Positions 8,029-18,859 are shown, numbered from the stretch's first letter. The stretch: 64,000 nucleotides of DNA from an uncultured Clostridia bacterium (GCA_947624995.1 CANQMS010000001.1:1-64000); one strand, 5' to 3'. Made by a program: numbers and translations. The notes: generated by a model not told the origin, from the sequence alone.

Positions 8029-9799
8029 ACTGAGAATTGTAAAGCGACGCGTAAAATCCCCGGACTGCCAGCAGCTCGTCGTGTGTGCCGCGCTCGATTA
8101 TACTGCCGTCACGGACGACGAGGATCATGTCCGCGTCGCGCACGGTCGAAAGCCTGTGCGCGATAACGATCGAGGTCTTCCCCTCCATCAGCTTTGCCAT
8201 TGCGGACTGGATCCTTATCTCCGTCCGCGAATCGACGTTAGAGGTCGCCTCGTCAAGGATCAGGACCGAGCAATCCGGCAGCATTGCGCGCGCTATCGTA
8301 AGAAGCTGCTTCTGCCCCTTAGAGAGATTGATGCCGTCTTCCGTGAGGACGGTGTCGTAACCGTCGGGAAGCCCCTCTATGTAGTCGTCGATCATCGCAG
8401 CCTTTGCGGCGTTGACGATCTCTTCGCGAGTTGCGCCCTCTTTGCCGTACGCTATGTTCTCGGCGATCGTACCGCCGAAAAGCCACGTGTCCTGAAGGAC
8501 CATCGTGTATGCGCGGCAGAGGCTCTCACGCGTTATACCGAGCGTATCAAAGCCGTCTATGCAGATCTTGCCGCTGTCCTGATCGTAAAACCGCATGAGC
8601 AGATTTATGACCGTCGTTTTCCCGCTTCCCGTCGGACCGACGATCGCGATCGTCTTTCCCGCCTTTGCCTCAAAAGAGATGCCGTGGAGGATCTCCCTGT
8701 CCCGAGTATACGAGAAGCGGACGTTTTCCGCCGTGACCTCACCTCTCGGCGAGACGAGGACCATGGCGTCCGGTGCGTCCGCAGGTTCTTCCTCGGTGTC
8801 GAGCAGGCGGAAAACACGCTCCGCTGCCGAAGCTGCGGATTGCAGCTCGCTTATTATGTTTGCCATCTCGTTTATCGGACCGGAGAAGCGGCGTGAGTAA
8901 AGGATGAACGTAGAGATAGCGTCGAGATGTATCATCCCGCCGATATAGAGCACACCGCCGAACATACTTATAAGGGAGAGCGAGAGATTGTTTATGAAGT
9001 TGACAGTCGGACCGATCATGGCGCCCTGATAGTCTGCGTTGTAATACGCATCGATGGATTCGTCGTTCCGCCCGTCGAATCTGTCTATCATCGTCTCTTC
9101 ACGGTGATACGCCTTTATAGTTCTGTGCCCGGACAGAATCTCCTCCGTGTAGCCGTTCAGCTCTCCGAGCTTTGCCGAGCGTTTTCTGAAAAGAGGCTGT
9201 ATTTTTTTCGACTTGTACCGTGTGAAAAGCACCGACATCGGTATAGTCACGACAAAGACGAGAACGAGAAGCGGCGATATCAATATCATCATTACAAGCG
9301 AAACAACGATCGTTATGATGCTCGAACATATCTGGAGCAAGTCGGTCGATATCGAGGCGTTGATCGTGTCTATATCGTACGACATGCGGCTTATGATGTC
9401 GCCGGTTTGATTTTTGTCGAAAAAGCCGACAGGCAGCCGCATCAGCTTGTCGAACACCTGCTGACGCATACGCGCGACAATGCTCCGCGAAAGATGTATC
9501 ATGGTCACGGACAAAAGGTACGACAGCGCGGACGACAGCGCGTAGAACAGCGCCATCAACGCACAGTAAAACAGCACAGTTCCGAAATCGACTTTGCCGA
9601 TCCCGGGCTCGATTGCTTTGATCGCTTTTCCCGACAGATACGGTCCGGCAAGTGCGAACGCGTTTGACGAGAGCATTATTATCACGGCGACCGTGACGAG
9701 GACTTTGTGCTCGAACATATATCCGAAGATGCGGAAGAACATCTTCATTTTATGACGCTTGGCGGCAGTTTCCGCCGGCGTTTTTTTTGCGTCAGTCAA
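8021..9799 (-). CDS. ABC transporter ATP-binding protein/permease (exporter)
   Basis: TM domain followed by GPTGSGKTT, LSKGQKQ and LILDEATSNVD; probable TTG start at 9799, in-frame ORF extends to 9868. Confidence 0.93.
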   Translation of the reverse strand: MTDAKKTPAETAAKRHKMKMFFRIFGYMFEHKVLVTVAVIIMLSSNAFALAGPYLSGKAIKAIEPGIGKVDFGTVLFYCALMALFYALSSALSYLLSVTMIHLSRSIVARMRQQVFDKLMRLPVGFFDKNQTGDIISRMSYDIDTINASISTDLLQICSSIITIVVSLVMMILISPLLVLVFVVTIPMSVLFTRYKSKKIQPLFRKRSAKLGELNGYTEEILSGHRTIKAYHREETMIDRFDGRNDESIDAYYNADYQGAMIGPTVNFINNLSLSLISMFGGVLYIGGMIHLDAISTFILYSRRFSGPINEMANIISELQSAASAAERVFRLLDTEEEPADAPDAMVLVSPRGEVTAENVRFSYTRDREILHGISFEAKAGKTIAIVGPTGSGKTTVINLLMRFYDQDSGKICIDGFDTLGITRESLCRAYTMVLQDTWLFGGTIAENIAYGKEGATREEIVNAAKAAMIDDYIEGLPDGYDTVLTEDGINLSKGQKQLLTIARAMLPDCSVLILDEATSNVDSRTEIRIQSAMAKLMEGKTSIVIAHRLSTVRDADMILVVRDGSIIERGTHDELLAVRGFYASLYNSQFS

Positions 9800-11525
9800 G
9801 GATCGCACCTCCCATCTGCGAGTCGGCGATCTCGCGGTATATGTCGCAGCTCGATCGGAGCTCATCATCCGTCCCGGCGGCTATCACCGATCCGCCGTCC
9901 ATCACAAGGATCAGGTCGGCGGACATGATCGAGCTTATTCTCTGCGCGACGATAATCTTTGTAGTTTTGCCGAAGCCCTTCGCGATCGCGGCGCGGAGGT
10001 TCGCGTCCGTTTTGTAGTCGAGCGCGCTTGAAGAGTCGTCGAGAATGACGATCTCGGGCGTCCCGGCGAGCGCGCGCGATATCAGGAGGCGCTGCTTCTG
10101 ACCGCCGGAAAGGTTTGCGCCCTTTATCGCGAGAGCGAAGTCCGCCCCGCCCTCCTTTTCGGAGATAAATTCGCTCGCCTGAGCGTATACGGTCGCGGTG
10201 TCGATCTCTCCGTCGGAGATATCCCTGCCGAATCGGATGTTTTCACGTATCGTGTCGGCGAAGAGAAAGTCGCTCTGGAGGGCGACGCCGAACTTTTCAT
10301 ACAGCTCGTTCCGCGGCACATATCTTATATCGCGCCCGTCTATCTCTATTTTTCCCGAATCGGGATCGTAAAAGCGAAGCAGAAGCGAGATCAGCGTGGT
10401 TTTGCCGCTTCCTGTCGCACCGATGATGCCGAGCGTCTGCCCGCGGTAGAGGTCAAAGGATACGTTTTTGATGTTGTCCTTTTTGCCGTTATACGAGAAT
10501 GTTACGCTGTCGAACCTGATGTGAGGTGCGCCCTCTACAGCTTCCGTTTCCTCTCCGTCCGGGCTCATCAGCACGGGAAGCTCCGCCTCGGCGGAGAGCA
10601 CCTCCTCTATCCTCCCCATCGACGCCGAGCATCGCGAGTAGGTCGTGAACATTCGCGTCACGGACAGCATGGCGTTGAGAATATACGTAAAGTAGCTCAT
10701 AAACGATATTATCGTTCCGACCTTGGAGAGCCCGGCGTTCACTCTGAATGCTCCGATGACGATCACAACGGTAAGACCGACGTAAAGAAAGAAATTCATG
10801 AGCGGATTCGTCGCAGAAACGACGAGTCCTGCCGTTTCCTCGCGCTTCATGAGCGCGCGGTTCACGCCGTCAAAGCGGCGGCGCTCGTAGTCTGTCTTCG
10901 AGAGCGCCTTGATCACACGGATCCCCTGTATGTTTTCGCGCACTGTGCGGACCATATCGTCCGTCGCGGACTGCTGTTTCCTGTAAAGCGGGACCGTCTT
11001 TTTCGCTATGTAGAATACGGACGCACCGAGGAAAGGCAGCGTCGCTACGAGGACGAGCGTCAGCACCGGGTCGAGTACCATTGTTATAACGAGTCCGCCG
11101 ACAAGAAGGATCGGCGCGCGGACTCCCATCCGCTGCATCATCCCTGTGAATTGATGGACGTTATACGTGTCCGATGTCAGGCGGGACTCGAGGGACGGGA
11201 TCGTGAACCGGTCTGTCTGAGCACAGGAGAGGTACAGCGTCTTTACAAAAAGATCGTGGCGCAGAAGGCGCGTCGATTCGCTCGCGACGCGGGACGCCAT
11301 CCTGTTCGCGATGATATTGCCGACTACGGCGAGCACGGAGCAGACGATCATAATGCCGCCGTAGAAGTAGATCATACGCTCGTCCCCCTTCGGAACGACA
11401 TCGTCGATTATTATTTTCAGCATGACCGGGATGAGAAGATCGAATATCGTCCCGGCAAATTTGATCGCGAGCCCGACCGACATCCGCGGCAAAAACGGCT
11501 TCAGATACTTAAAATACGTTCGCAT
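9792..11525 (-). CDS. ABC transporter ATP-binding protein/permease (exporter, heterodimer partner)
   Basis: TM domain followed by GATGSGKTT, LSGGQKQ and VILDDSSSALD (non-canonical D at the catalytic Glu position, typical of heterodimeric exporters). Confidence 0.93.
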   Translation of the reverse strand: MRTYFKYLKPFLPRMSVGLAIKFAGTIFDLLIPVMLKIIIDDVVPKGDERMIYFYGGIMIVCSVLAVVGNIIANRMASRVASESTRLLRHDLFVKTLYLSCAQTDRFTIPSLESRLTSDTYNVHQFTGMMQRMGVRAPILLVGGLVITMVLDPVLTLVLVATLPFLGASVFYIAKKTVPLYRKQQSATDDMVRTVRENIQGIRVIKALSKTDYERRRFDGVNRALMKREETAGLVVSATNPLMNFFLYVGLTVVIVIGAFRVNAGLSKVGTIISFMSYFTYILNAMLSVTRMFTTYSRCSASMGRIEEVLSAEAELPVLMSPDGEETEAVEGAPHIRFDSVTFSYNGKKDNIKNVSFDLYRGQTLGIIGATGSGKTTLISLLLRFYDPDSGKIEIDGRDIRYVPRNELYEKFGVALQSDFLFADTIRENIRFGRDISDGEIDTATVYAQASEFISEKEGGADFALAIKGANLSGGQKQRLLISRALAGTPEIVILDDSSSALDYKTDANLRAAIAKGFGKTTKIIVAQRISSIMSADLILVMDGGSVIAAGTDDELRSSCDIYREIADSQMGGAILD

Positions 11526-11706
11526 ACTACACTACCGAAAAAAATCATTCCCGTATAATATACCATATTTGAAGCGGAAAATCTACGCCTAAACGCGATG
11601 AAACAAATATTTAATTTTTGGCGCCGAAACGGCGAATTTGTTCACATTTGGTTCATATTTGCCGTGAGCCGCCGCCCGCGGCGCCCAGATATATTCGGAT
11701 ATAAAA

Positions 11707-11740
11707 ACAGTAACGCCCCGGTCTGTCGGGGCGTTACTGT
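11707..11740 (-). terminator. Hairpin terminator downstream of the PL11 gene
   Basis: ACAGTAACGCCCCG-GTCTGT-CGGGGCGTTACTGT, T-tract on the minus strand. Confidence 0.8.
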
Positions 11741-11754
11741 TTATAAAGGATGTT

Positions 11755-13647
11755 TTATTTTGCTTTTGCCATATACACTTCCGGGTAATCCGGCAGAGGA
11801 TAATATGTGTCGAGGAACCACTCCGTATGCGGCGGGATATTGTACGCGACGTTTTCGTTTGCGACGCCGCAGCGGTACATCGTATTGTGCATGAGCGTCG
11901 GCAGCCTGTATTCTGTCTCGGAGTTCGTCATGAATACGCGCAGAGCCGCGCCGTCGGAGGTCGCCATGACGATCTCCTCGCGCCAATCTCCGAGAAGGTC
12001 CGCCGTCAGGCACGGGGTCGCCTTTGATCCGTTGCATGCGACAACGCCGGACAGCGAGGCGACATTCCCGAACTCGTATGAATATACGTTCGTGCCGTCA
12101 AGTCCGCATCGTTCGAGCGCGCCCGAAAAATAGACCGCGAAATTGATCCCGCCGTTCCACGTGCCTCTGTATACGTCTTTTTCACCGACGAAGATCTGAG
12201 AGGTCGTGGCGCACATGAACTCCGCCGAGTCATTGTCCTTGATGAAGTTGTCTGCAAGAGCGCGTCCGACATCGCGGTTGGAGCTGTAGCGGCGAAGTAT
12301 TTTCCCGCTCTCCGCTTCCGCAAGGTACGCACCTTGAGAGCCCTCAAGACAGCCCCAGATCTCAAGTCCGTCCCTGTCGGGCAGGAAGTTGCCGACGTGA
12401 ACCGCGTCACCGTGACCGAGGTTCGTCGACCAAAGCAGCTTGCCGTCATGGTCGATGCAGCACTGCCCGTAAACGATCTCGTCAAATCCGTCACCGTCGA
12501 CGTCTGCAACGCAGAGGTTATGGTTGCCCTGACCTGCCGCACGGGCGCTCATCCCGCCGTCATTCGAATCGAACCGCCAGACTCTTTTGATCTGTTCGCC
12601 GTCAAAATTGTAGGCGACAAGCACAGCGCGCGTATAATAGCCGCGGCACATAATGAAGGAGGGCGTCTTTCCGTCGAGATAGGCGACGGCGGCGAGGAAT
12701 CTGTCACAGCGGTTGCCGTAATCGTCTCCCCACGAGCCGACAGAGCCCCTCGGCGGGTCGTAATCTATCGTGTGGATCGCTTCTCCAGTCTCACCGTTAA
12801 ATACGGTGAGGTATTCGGGACCTGTGAGTATTCTTCCGTTGGCGGCAAGATAGCTGCGGTCCTCGCCTATGAGATTTCCCTTCCCGTCGACGGTTTTGTC
12901 CGCCGTCTTGCAGACGACCTCCGCCTTTCCGTCTCCGTCGAAATCGTAGACGAGGAACTGCGTGTAGTGGGCGCCCGCGCGGATGTTTTCGCCGAGGTCT
13001 ATTCTCCAGAGCTTCGTTCCGTCGAGCTTATATGCATCGAGCAGAACGTTTCCGGTATATCCGTCCTTTGAATTGTCCTGCGCGTTGGAAGGATCCCATT
13101 TTAAAACTATCTCGTATTCGTCGTCCCCGTCAAGGTCTCCGCAGGAGCAGTCGTTCGGAGAATATGTGTATGATCCTCCGTCACGCGTCCTGCCGTTTTT
13201 CGGCTTATCGAGCCTGATGTCAAAATAGTTGGTTTTGAATGGGGTGACTCCGGGCGTTTCTTCGCTGCCCGTCTTCACCGTATATACCGATTCCTCGCTG
13301 CCGCCTTCATCGAAATAGCATGTCGGCATACCCTTTTCACTCGTGTAAATGAGTTCGCCGTCACGAAAGAGCTCATGAACCGTGTCGCGGGATTCGGTCC
13401 CGAGCGAACGCCAGCTCACGAGACATCCGATCTTCTTTTCCGAGTTTCTTGCCCGGATCGCAGTCAGCCCGCGGTCGAGCGCCTCGACACGTCTTCCGTT
13501 TTCGTTCACTTCATCCTCCATAACAGGCGCAGTCGTAACGTCTCCTGCGGTCGTTTCCTCGCCTCCGCCGTCTCTGCACGATGCGGACGATGCGGTGACG
13601 GCAAGCACCGCTATTAAAAGCGCCAGCAGTCTGTAACGTTTTTTCAT
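11755..13647 (-). CDS. PL11-family rhamnogalacturonan lyase, lipoprotein
   Basis: Signal peptide with lipobox ASSASC, FG-GAP-like Asp-rich repeats (DLDGDDEYEIVLKWDPSNAQDNS, DFDGDGKAEVVCKTADKTVDG) typical of YesW/YesX-like lyases. Start taken at MKKRYRLL. Confidence 0.88.
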   Translation of the reverse strand: MKKRYRLLALLIAVLAVTASSASCRDGGGEETTAGDVTTAPVMEDEVNENGRRVEALDRGLTAIRARNSEKKIGCLVSWRSLGTESRDTVHELFRDGELIYTSEKGMPTCYFDEGGSEESVYTVKTGSEETPGVTPFKTNYFDIRLDKPKNGRTRDGGSYTYSPNDCSCGDLDGDDEYEIVLKWDPSNAQDNSKDGYTGNVLLDAYKLDGTKLWRIDLGENIRAGAHYTQFLVYDFDGDGKAEVVCKTADKTVDGKGNLIGEDRSYLAANGRILTGPEYLTVFNGETGEAIHTIDYDPPRGSVGSWGDDYGNRCDRFLAAVAYLDGKTPSFIMCRGYYTRAVLVAYNFDGEQIKRVWRFDSNDGGMSARAAGQGNHNLCVADVDGDGFDEIVYGQCCIDHDGKLLWSTNLGHGDAVHVGNFLPDRDGLEIWGCLEGSQGAYLAEAESGKILRRYSSNRDVGRALADNFIKDNDSAEFMCATTSQIFVGEKDVYRGTWNGGINFAVYFSGALERCGLDGTNVYSYEFGNVASLSGVVACNGSKATPCLTADLLGDWREEIVMATSDGAALRVFMTNSETEYRLPTLMHNTMYRCGVANENVAYNIPPHTEWFLDTYYPLPDYPEVYMAKAK

Positions 13648-13840
13648 TATGTCGCTCCCTTTTTGAACCGATTTCTGCCTTTTAATGTCATTATACATGA
13701 GTTTCGGTATTTTTTCAACATATTTTGAGCTTTTTACCGATATTTTTTTAACAATTCTGTTGTAAAAGTACGTCCGATGTGGTAGTATTTTACTGTATGG
13801 GACAATTGACTGAACGACAAATCAAAAGGAGCGGTACTAT

Positions 13841-14662
13841 ATGCTTCACGAAGTCATTGAACTTTATGATAACGATCCGCGCGTGACGCTTACTGCGTAT
13901 ATCCACGGGGATGCACCGGAGCTCCGTGCGCCCGAAAGACCTGCGCTCATAGTTTTTCCCGGCGGAGGACTGTCCTATTTGTCGGAGCGTGAGGCGGAGC
14001 CCGTCGCGGTCAGGTTTTTCGGCGAGGGCATGAACGTGTTCGTACTACGCTACTCGATAGGCGATCTTGCCCACTTCCCGCTCCCGCTGCTCGACGCATC
14101 TCTTGCCGTGTCGTATGTAAGGCGGTCCGCCGAAAAATACCGTATCGACCCGCACCGCATATTTGCGCTCGGCTTTTCCGCCGGCGGTTATATCGCGGCT
14201 ATGCTCGGCGTTCGATGGCACGAACCGTTCATCCGCGAGGAGCTCGACATCGGATACGGCGAGAACAGACCGGACGGTCTCATCCTTGCTTATCCCGTCA
14301 TAACCGCAAAGGAATTTGCGCACCGCGGTACTATAGAGCTGTCGATCGGAGAGGATGCGGACGAGGCGGAGCTCGAGGAGCACAGCCTTGAGATGCTCGT
14401 CACCGAGAAAACGCCCCCGGCGTTTTTATGGCACACGGCGGAGGACACTGCCGTCCCGGTCGAAAACTCGCTTCTTTTTGCGTTCGCGCTCTCCTCGTAC
14501 GGCGTGCCGTTTGAGCTGCACGTATATCCGAACGGTCCTCACGGGCTTTCACTCGCGACGCGGGAGACATCGTGCGGAAACAGAGGGCTTGAGGACAGTC
14601 ATGTGGCGGATTGGGTCAGGCTCGCCGTCGAGTGGATGAGGACAGCCGTTCCCCGTATATAG
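13841..14662 (+). CDS. Alpha/beta hydrolase (acetyl esterase/xylan esterase-like)
   Basis: VFPGGGLSYLSEREAEPVA, GFSAGGYIAA, HTAEDTAVPVENSL, HGLSL. Confidence 0.85.
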   Translation: MLHEVIELYDNDPRVTLTAYIHGDAPELRAPERPALIVFPGGGLSYLSEREAEPVAVRFFGEGMNVFVLRYSIGDLAHFPLPLLDASLAVSYVRRSAEKYRIDPHRIFALGFSAGGYIAAMLGVRWHEPFIREELDIGYGENRPDGLILAYPVITAKEFAHRGTIELSIGEDADEAELEEHSLEMLVTEKTPPAFLWHTAEDTAVPVENSLLFAFALSSYGVPFELHVYPNGPHGLSLATRETSCGNRGLEDSHVADWVRLAVEWMRTAVPRI

Positions 14663-14672
14663 ATATTCCCCG

Positions 14673-15605
14673 TCAGAAAAGGATCGGAGCCCTGAAAAAC
14701 AGCTCGCGCAGACGCGCGTAGATATTGAAAAAATCATCCGGCGGCAAAGGATTTTTTCCTTTGCCGCACTCTATTGTGAATGAGGGCTTTCCGTATTCGG
14801 CAACAAACCAGTCCGTCAGCCCGCCGTAAGCCGCGCTCCCTTCGGGCTCGGCGAGCCTGTACCCCGTCATATCGGACATTACCCGCCCGATCCTGTGCGA
14901 TATTTTGGGGCATGTTCCGCCGCTCGTATAAAATATCTCCTCGCCCTGTGTGTGCAGTGTGAGGATCATCTCGGGCGAGACGGTGCGTATCAGCCGGCAG
15001 AGCGCCGATGTCTCCGGCTCGGACTCGGGATATTCGCCGCTGTATTTTGTCGGTCCGTTTATGATGCCATCCTCCTTTTCGAGGGCTTTGTATTCGGTAA
15101 ATCCGGCGGCGTAGTTGTGATTCAGGTCGACGCCGCGCTCGTTTGCCTGCCAGTGAGTGAAATCGTCCCCGCCGTTCATCCTCAAAAGCCGTTCATAAAG
15201 CGGACTTTCTTCCGATGCTCCGCGGAGCGACAGCTCGACTCCGTCAGGGTTCAGCATCGGCAGGACATATATACATCTCTCGGAAAAAATATAATCCATG
15301 CCGACGCCGTACATCCGAACCCCCTCTGCCATGCTCTCGCAGTACTCGTTTATGAAGCGCAAAAGCAGGGATGAAGTTATCCGTTCCATTCCGTGATGCG
15401 CTCCGACATAAAGCACAGGCTGCGCGTCAGCCCTGCCGAGGCGGACGCAGTATAGCTCGCGCCCGCGGATAGATTCGCCGACATAGACCTGCTCGAGAAA
15501 GCTGTATCTCGATAAGAGAACGCTTATGTATGCGCCGACGAGATCATGATCGCATTCTCGGTTGAACGGCAGCATCTTCGGGTAGCTTTTTTCATAATTT
15601 TCCAT
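14673..15605 (-). CDS. M14-family zinc carboxypeptidase
   Basis: GAHHGMERITSSLLL, PMLNPDGVELS, RGVDLNHNYAAGF, FTIECGKG. Confidence 0.88.
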   Translation of the reverse strand: MENYEKSYPKMLPFNRECDHDLVGAYISVLLSRYSFLEQVYVGESIRGRELYCVRLGRADAQPVLYVGAHHGMERITSSLLLRFINEYCESMAEGVRMYGVGMDYIFSERCIYVLPMLNPDGVELSLRGASEESPLYERLLRMNGGDDFTHWQANERGVDLNHNYAAGFTEYKALEKEDGIINGPTKYSGEYPESEPETSALCRLIRTVSPEMILTLHTQGEEIFYTSGGTCPKISHRIGRVMSDMTGYRLAEPEGSAAYGGLTDWFVAEYGKPSFTIECGKGKNPLPPDDFFNIYARLRELFFRAPILF

Positions 15606-15746
15606 GTTACTTCGTTGCTTCGCCTTTCATTTCGGTTTTTGTAACAATATATGACAGGTGCCGGCGGGTTAGTCAAAAAAAATCTTTCCTTTCTCCGCGT
15701 AATGTGGTAAAATAGAACGTAGATCGGCTCGGAGGAATGATTTTCC

Positions 15747-16466
15747 ATGAAAGAACAAAGAGAAAATAACACGGCAATTCGGCGCGATCTGACGGTCGGC
15801 GCCCTGATCTCGCTCGGACTCACGCTGACCGCGCGCCTTTTGAACGTCATTTACACAGAGATATCTTCTTCATCCTCCGTTTTCGTCGGTATTCTCGACA
15901 ATGTGGTTTTTGTATTTGACAGCGTGATATTTGCCGCAGGCGCCGCCCTGATCCTGCACTTTATCCTTCGCGGGAACAGGCGCTGTGTCGGGCTCTCGTT
16001 TCTGTTTGTGCTTCTCATCCTCGCTCTTGACTACACCGCATCGTTTGTTATCGACCTCATCACGGGGAATCTGATAGTCGGTCTTGAGCTTGCCTCGGCG
16101 CTTTACCTTCTGCTGAATTTCGCGGCGCGCGCGCTGACGTATTTTCTCTTGTTTTTGTTTGCGCCTTTTATAACGGGTCGGACGGAGATGAGCAATCACC
16201 GTGTTCCCTCGCTTTCCCTGAAGAGACCGGAAGGCAGACTGATCCTTGCGGCGGCGCTTCTTCATATGCTGCCGTACCTTATTTTTGAAATATATTCAAA
16301 CATTTTGGGGATCGTCGAATACGGGCTCCCGGATATGACCGATATCGTGCCGATCCTCTCGGCATACGGCGAGGTCATCCTGATAGACGGCGCGCTGACT
16401 TATTTCGCCGTTTTCCTGATCATGACCGTGCTTTCACTCTCCGTGAAAAAGACGGACGAAACGTGA
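15747..16466 (+). CDS. Hypothetical polytopic membrane protein
   Basis: Complete 239-aa ORF with multiple hydrophobic segments. Confidence 0.65.
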   Translation: MKEQRENNTAIRRDLTVGALISLGLTLTARLLNVIYTEISSSSSVFVGILDNVVFVFDSVIFAAGAALILHFILRGNRRCVGLSFLFVLLILALDYTASFVIDLITGNLIVGLELASALYLLLNFAARALTYFLLFLFAPFITGRTEMSNHRVPSLSLKRPEGRLILAAALLHMLPYLIFEIYSNILGIVEYGLPDMTDIVPILSAYGEVILIDGALTYFAVFLIMTVLSLSVKKTDET

Positions 16467-16480
16467 CGGAAAAAATATTA

Positions 16481-16525
16481 TAAAGCATAAAAGAACGCCG
16501 GTGTTCGGCGTTCTTTTATGCTTTA
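16481..16525. terminator. Bidirectional terminator between convergent genes
   Basis: TAAAGCATAAAAGAACGCCG-GTGTT-CGGCGTTCTTTTATGCTTTA perfect long inverted repeat. Confidence 0.85.
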
Positions 16526-16543
16526 TCGGCTTGATTACGAGGA

Positions 16544-18124
16544 TCAAAGGAATTTATACCGCTCCCTGACGGCGTCGTATATGTCCGAAATGAACTTGAC
16601 GGTCAGCGCGATATACACGATCGCGACGACCATGTCGATCGCTCCCATACTTTCAAACTTTGGGACGTAAATATAATATTTCAGCGTCTCGTCCTCGACG
16701 AGCACCTGCTTGTTGAAGCCGAGGGATATCATATATACGACGGACGCTGCGGCAGAGATGACAGCGAACACGAGCGAACGCACATTCTGTTTCCTAAGCG
16801 TGGCGCGCAGATATTTTGTCCTGTCGTCGAGCTCGCCTATCTCGGACTTATATCCCGTGTGGAAGTTTATGACCGAGGTGAGCTCGCGGAAGACGATCAC
16901 TGCCGCAGCGGCGAACAGGATCTCGCACACCGCGGTAAGCACACAGCAGACGATATATCCCGAAAAAGCCTTATCCGATCCCGCAGTACGCGTGAAATCC
17001 GTAAATTTGTCGATATAGTCGATCAAATACAGCCACTGCGCGACGGAAGCCGCAGCCAACGCGGCGGAAACTATGATGCCTGGGACGTTTATTTTTTCCT
17101 TGCGGGACATTATCACAAAGAACAGGAGGAAAAATACGGCGGCGGCAAAATCGGGGATGTAGTTTATATTGTCGACGAAAAAGTCAAGTGTAAGGACAAC
17201 GCCTATGCCGAGGATCACGAGCGAGAGCATTATTTTGCGGCATACAAACAGATCCGTATGCGTCTTTGCGAATTCCGCGTATTTTTCACGGACTTCCCTG
17301 ATGAACAGCTTGTCGCGCGAAATACCGGCGATATAACGGATCACACGCACCGCCCAGAAAACGGAAACGATCAGCGCCACGATGAATCCGAGAGAAATGA
17401 ACATGAATCTGTAATTTGCTATATTCAGGTCGTTCCCCGATGTGACGTCGCCGCGATTGTCGAACGAAGAAAGAGCCGAGAATTCGGGCAAAACGCACAT
17501 TGCAGTCCGAACGATCGAGAAAATCAGCATGCTGTGCGACAGAGCGGCGATACCGTCCTTGACACGGCGCTTTTTGTTTGCGTCCGCACTGATTTTGGCG
17601 ACGACGGCGCGATAGCGCTCGGTCGCACGGTGGCGGTGCTCCTCGTCTATGTCCTCCGCCGTGCCGCGCTCGTATTTTTCGCGCTCACGGTCAAGTATCG
17701 CGGCGAGCTTTTCCTGCTCGTTGCGCTCGCGGAGCTCGAGCTTTTTCCTCTTTCTGTCGGATGCCGGCGCGTACACGCTTTTTGCGTCGAATTTTGTTCC
17801 GAGATACATTATGCCGTCAAATGTCTTTGTCGCGGCAAGGTACAGCATCGCGCCCTCGGATATGCGGAAAACGAATACGAAGAGCAGCCGCATGGCGCCG
17901 TCGTTTGAAGGAACTATGCCGGCAAGCATCGCGTCCGCCCCGGTCAGAAAAGCGAGCTTCATCCACAGTCTGCGCGCTTCCTCGATCTTCGGGGAGAAGA
18001 CCTCAACATGCGAGGTGGCATACAGAATAAGAAGGCAGCCGAGAAAGTCCGGCAAAAGGTCGAGCACGGATATATACGGATTGGCGAATATCAAAACGGC
18101 GATGACCGCGGCAATGATCGACAT
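16544..18124 (-). CDS. Hypothetical polytopic membrane protein (526 aa)
   Basis: Long ORF with many TM segments and a charged cytoplasmic loop. Confidence 0.7.
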   Translation of the reverse strand: MSIIAAVIAVLIFANPYISVLDLLPDFLGCLLILYATSHVEVFSPKIEEARRLWMKLAFLTGADAMLAGIVPSNDGAMRLLFVFVFRISEGAMLYLAATKTFDGIMYLGTKFDAKSVYAPASDRKRKKLELRERNEQEKLAAILDREREKYERGTAEDIDEEHRHRATERYRAVVAKISADANKKRRVKDGIAALSHSMLIFSIVRTAMCVLPEFSALSSFDNRGDVTSGNDLNIANYRFMFISLGFIVALIVSVFWAVRVIRYIAGISRDKLFIREVREKYAEFAKTHTDLFVCRKIMLSLVILGIGVVLTLDFFVDNINYIPDFAAAVFFLLFFVIMSRKEKINVPGIIVSAALAAASVAQWLYLIDYIDKFTDFTRTAGSDKAFSGYIVCCVLTAVCEILFAAAAVIVFRELTSVINFHTGYKSEIGELDDRTKYLRATLRKQNVRSLVFAVISAAASVVYMISLGFNKQVLVEDETLKYYIYVPKFESMGAIDMVVAIVYIALTVKFISDIYDAVRERYKFL

Positions 18125-18130
18125 GTTTTT

Positions 18131-18838
18131 TCAGTCCTCCTTTTCATTTTCTTTTGCTTTGAGAAGCTTCTTTTTCTTTTTTCCGGGGATCGGTGCGGGC
18201 TCGGGCTCCGAATCCGGCTCTTTTTTCTTCGGCTTCGGCATGAGCTTACCGAAGAAACGGTCGAGCGCGGATTGGCGTGACATATCGTGGTCCCCGGCAA
18301 GGCATATCCACATGTAGCAGCTATATAAATAAACGCAGTTCAGAAGCACCGCGAGTATTCGGAACAGGAAGCCGAAAGCGGTAAATGCGGCAATGAATTC
18401 ATCGAGAAAGTCAAAGTCGAGCGACAGCACGATCATAAATACATAGCTGACGGAAAAGATCCACACGTTCCGGACGCCCTTGTCCGCGAGCTTTTTGTCT
18501 CCGACGGACTCCGAAAGCTGCGAGAGCGAAAGCAGGATCGCCGCCGTCAGGGCATACATTACGGCAAGTCTTACGACCTCGAGAATATTTTCGAATATCT
18601 CAAAGCCTTCAACGATCCCGATATATTTCAGAGTGTAGTATACGCACTGCACCGCCGAAACGCAGAACATCGCATACACGGCAGCCGCGGCGTACCGAAA
18701 GCGCTCTGCATGGCGGCGGAGCTTGCCGACAGCCTCGAAAATCACGAAGCTGCCGATCAGGTCGGTCAGAAAATATGTTGGAGCCAAGGTGAAAACAGAT
18801 GTCAGGACGTATCCGATGAAAAGCACTCCGAGCCCCAT
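18131..18838 (-). CDS. Hypothetical membrane protein with Lys/Glu/Pro-rich tail
   Basis: 235 aa, several TM segments, tail PKPKKKEPDSEPEPAPIPGKKKKKLLKAKENEKED; same operon as 16544..18124. Confidence 0.65.
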   Translation of the reverse strand: MGLGVLFIGYVLTSVFTLAPTYFLTDLIGSFVIFEAVGKLRRHAERFRYAAAAVYAMFCVSAVQCVYYTLKYIGIVEGFEIFENILEVVRLAVMYALTAAILLSLSQLSESVGDKKLADKGVRNVWIFSVSYVFMIVLSLDFDFLDEFIAAFTAFGFLFRILAVLLNCVYLYSCYMWICLAGDHDMSRQSALDRFFGKLMPKPKKKEPDSEPEPAPIPGKKKKKLLKAKENEKED

Positions 18839-18859
18839 ATGATATCTCTCCCTTACGTT

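Noticed and set aside
10521-11558. 345-aa plus-strand ORF
   Set aside because: Lies antisense to an unmistakable ABC exporter gene; Arg/His/Asp-rich composition typical of the mirror frame in GC-rich coding DNA.
16859-17908. 349-aa plus-strand ORF
   Set aside because: Antisense to the 526-aa membrane protein gene; composition typical of a shadow ORF.
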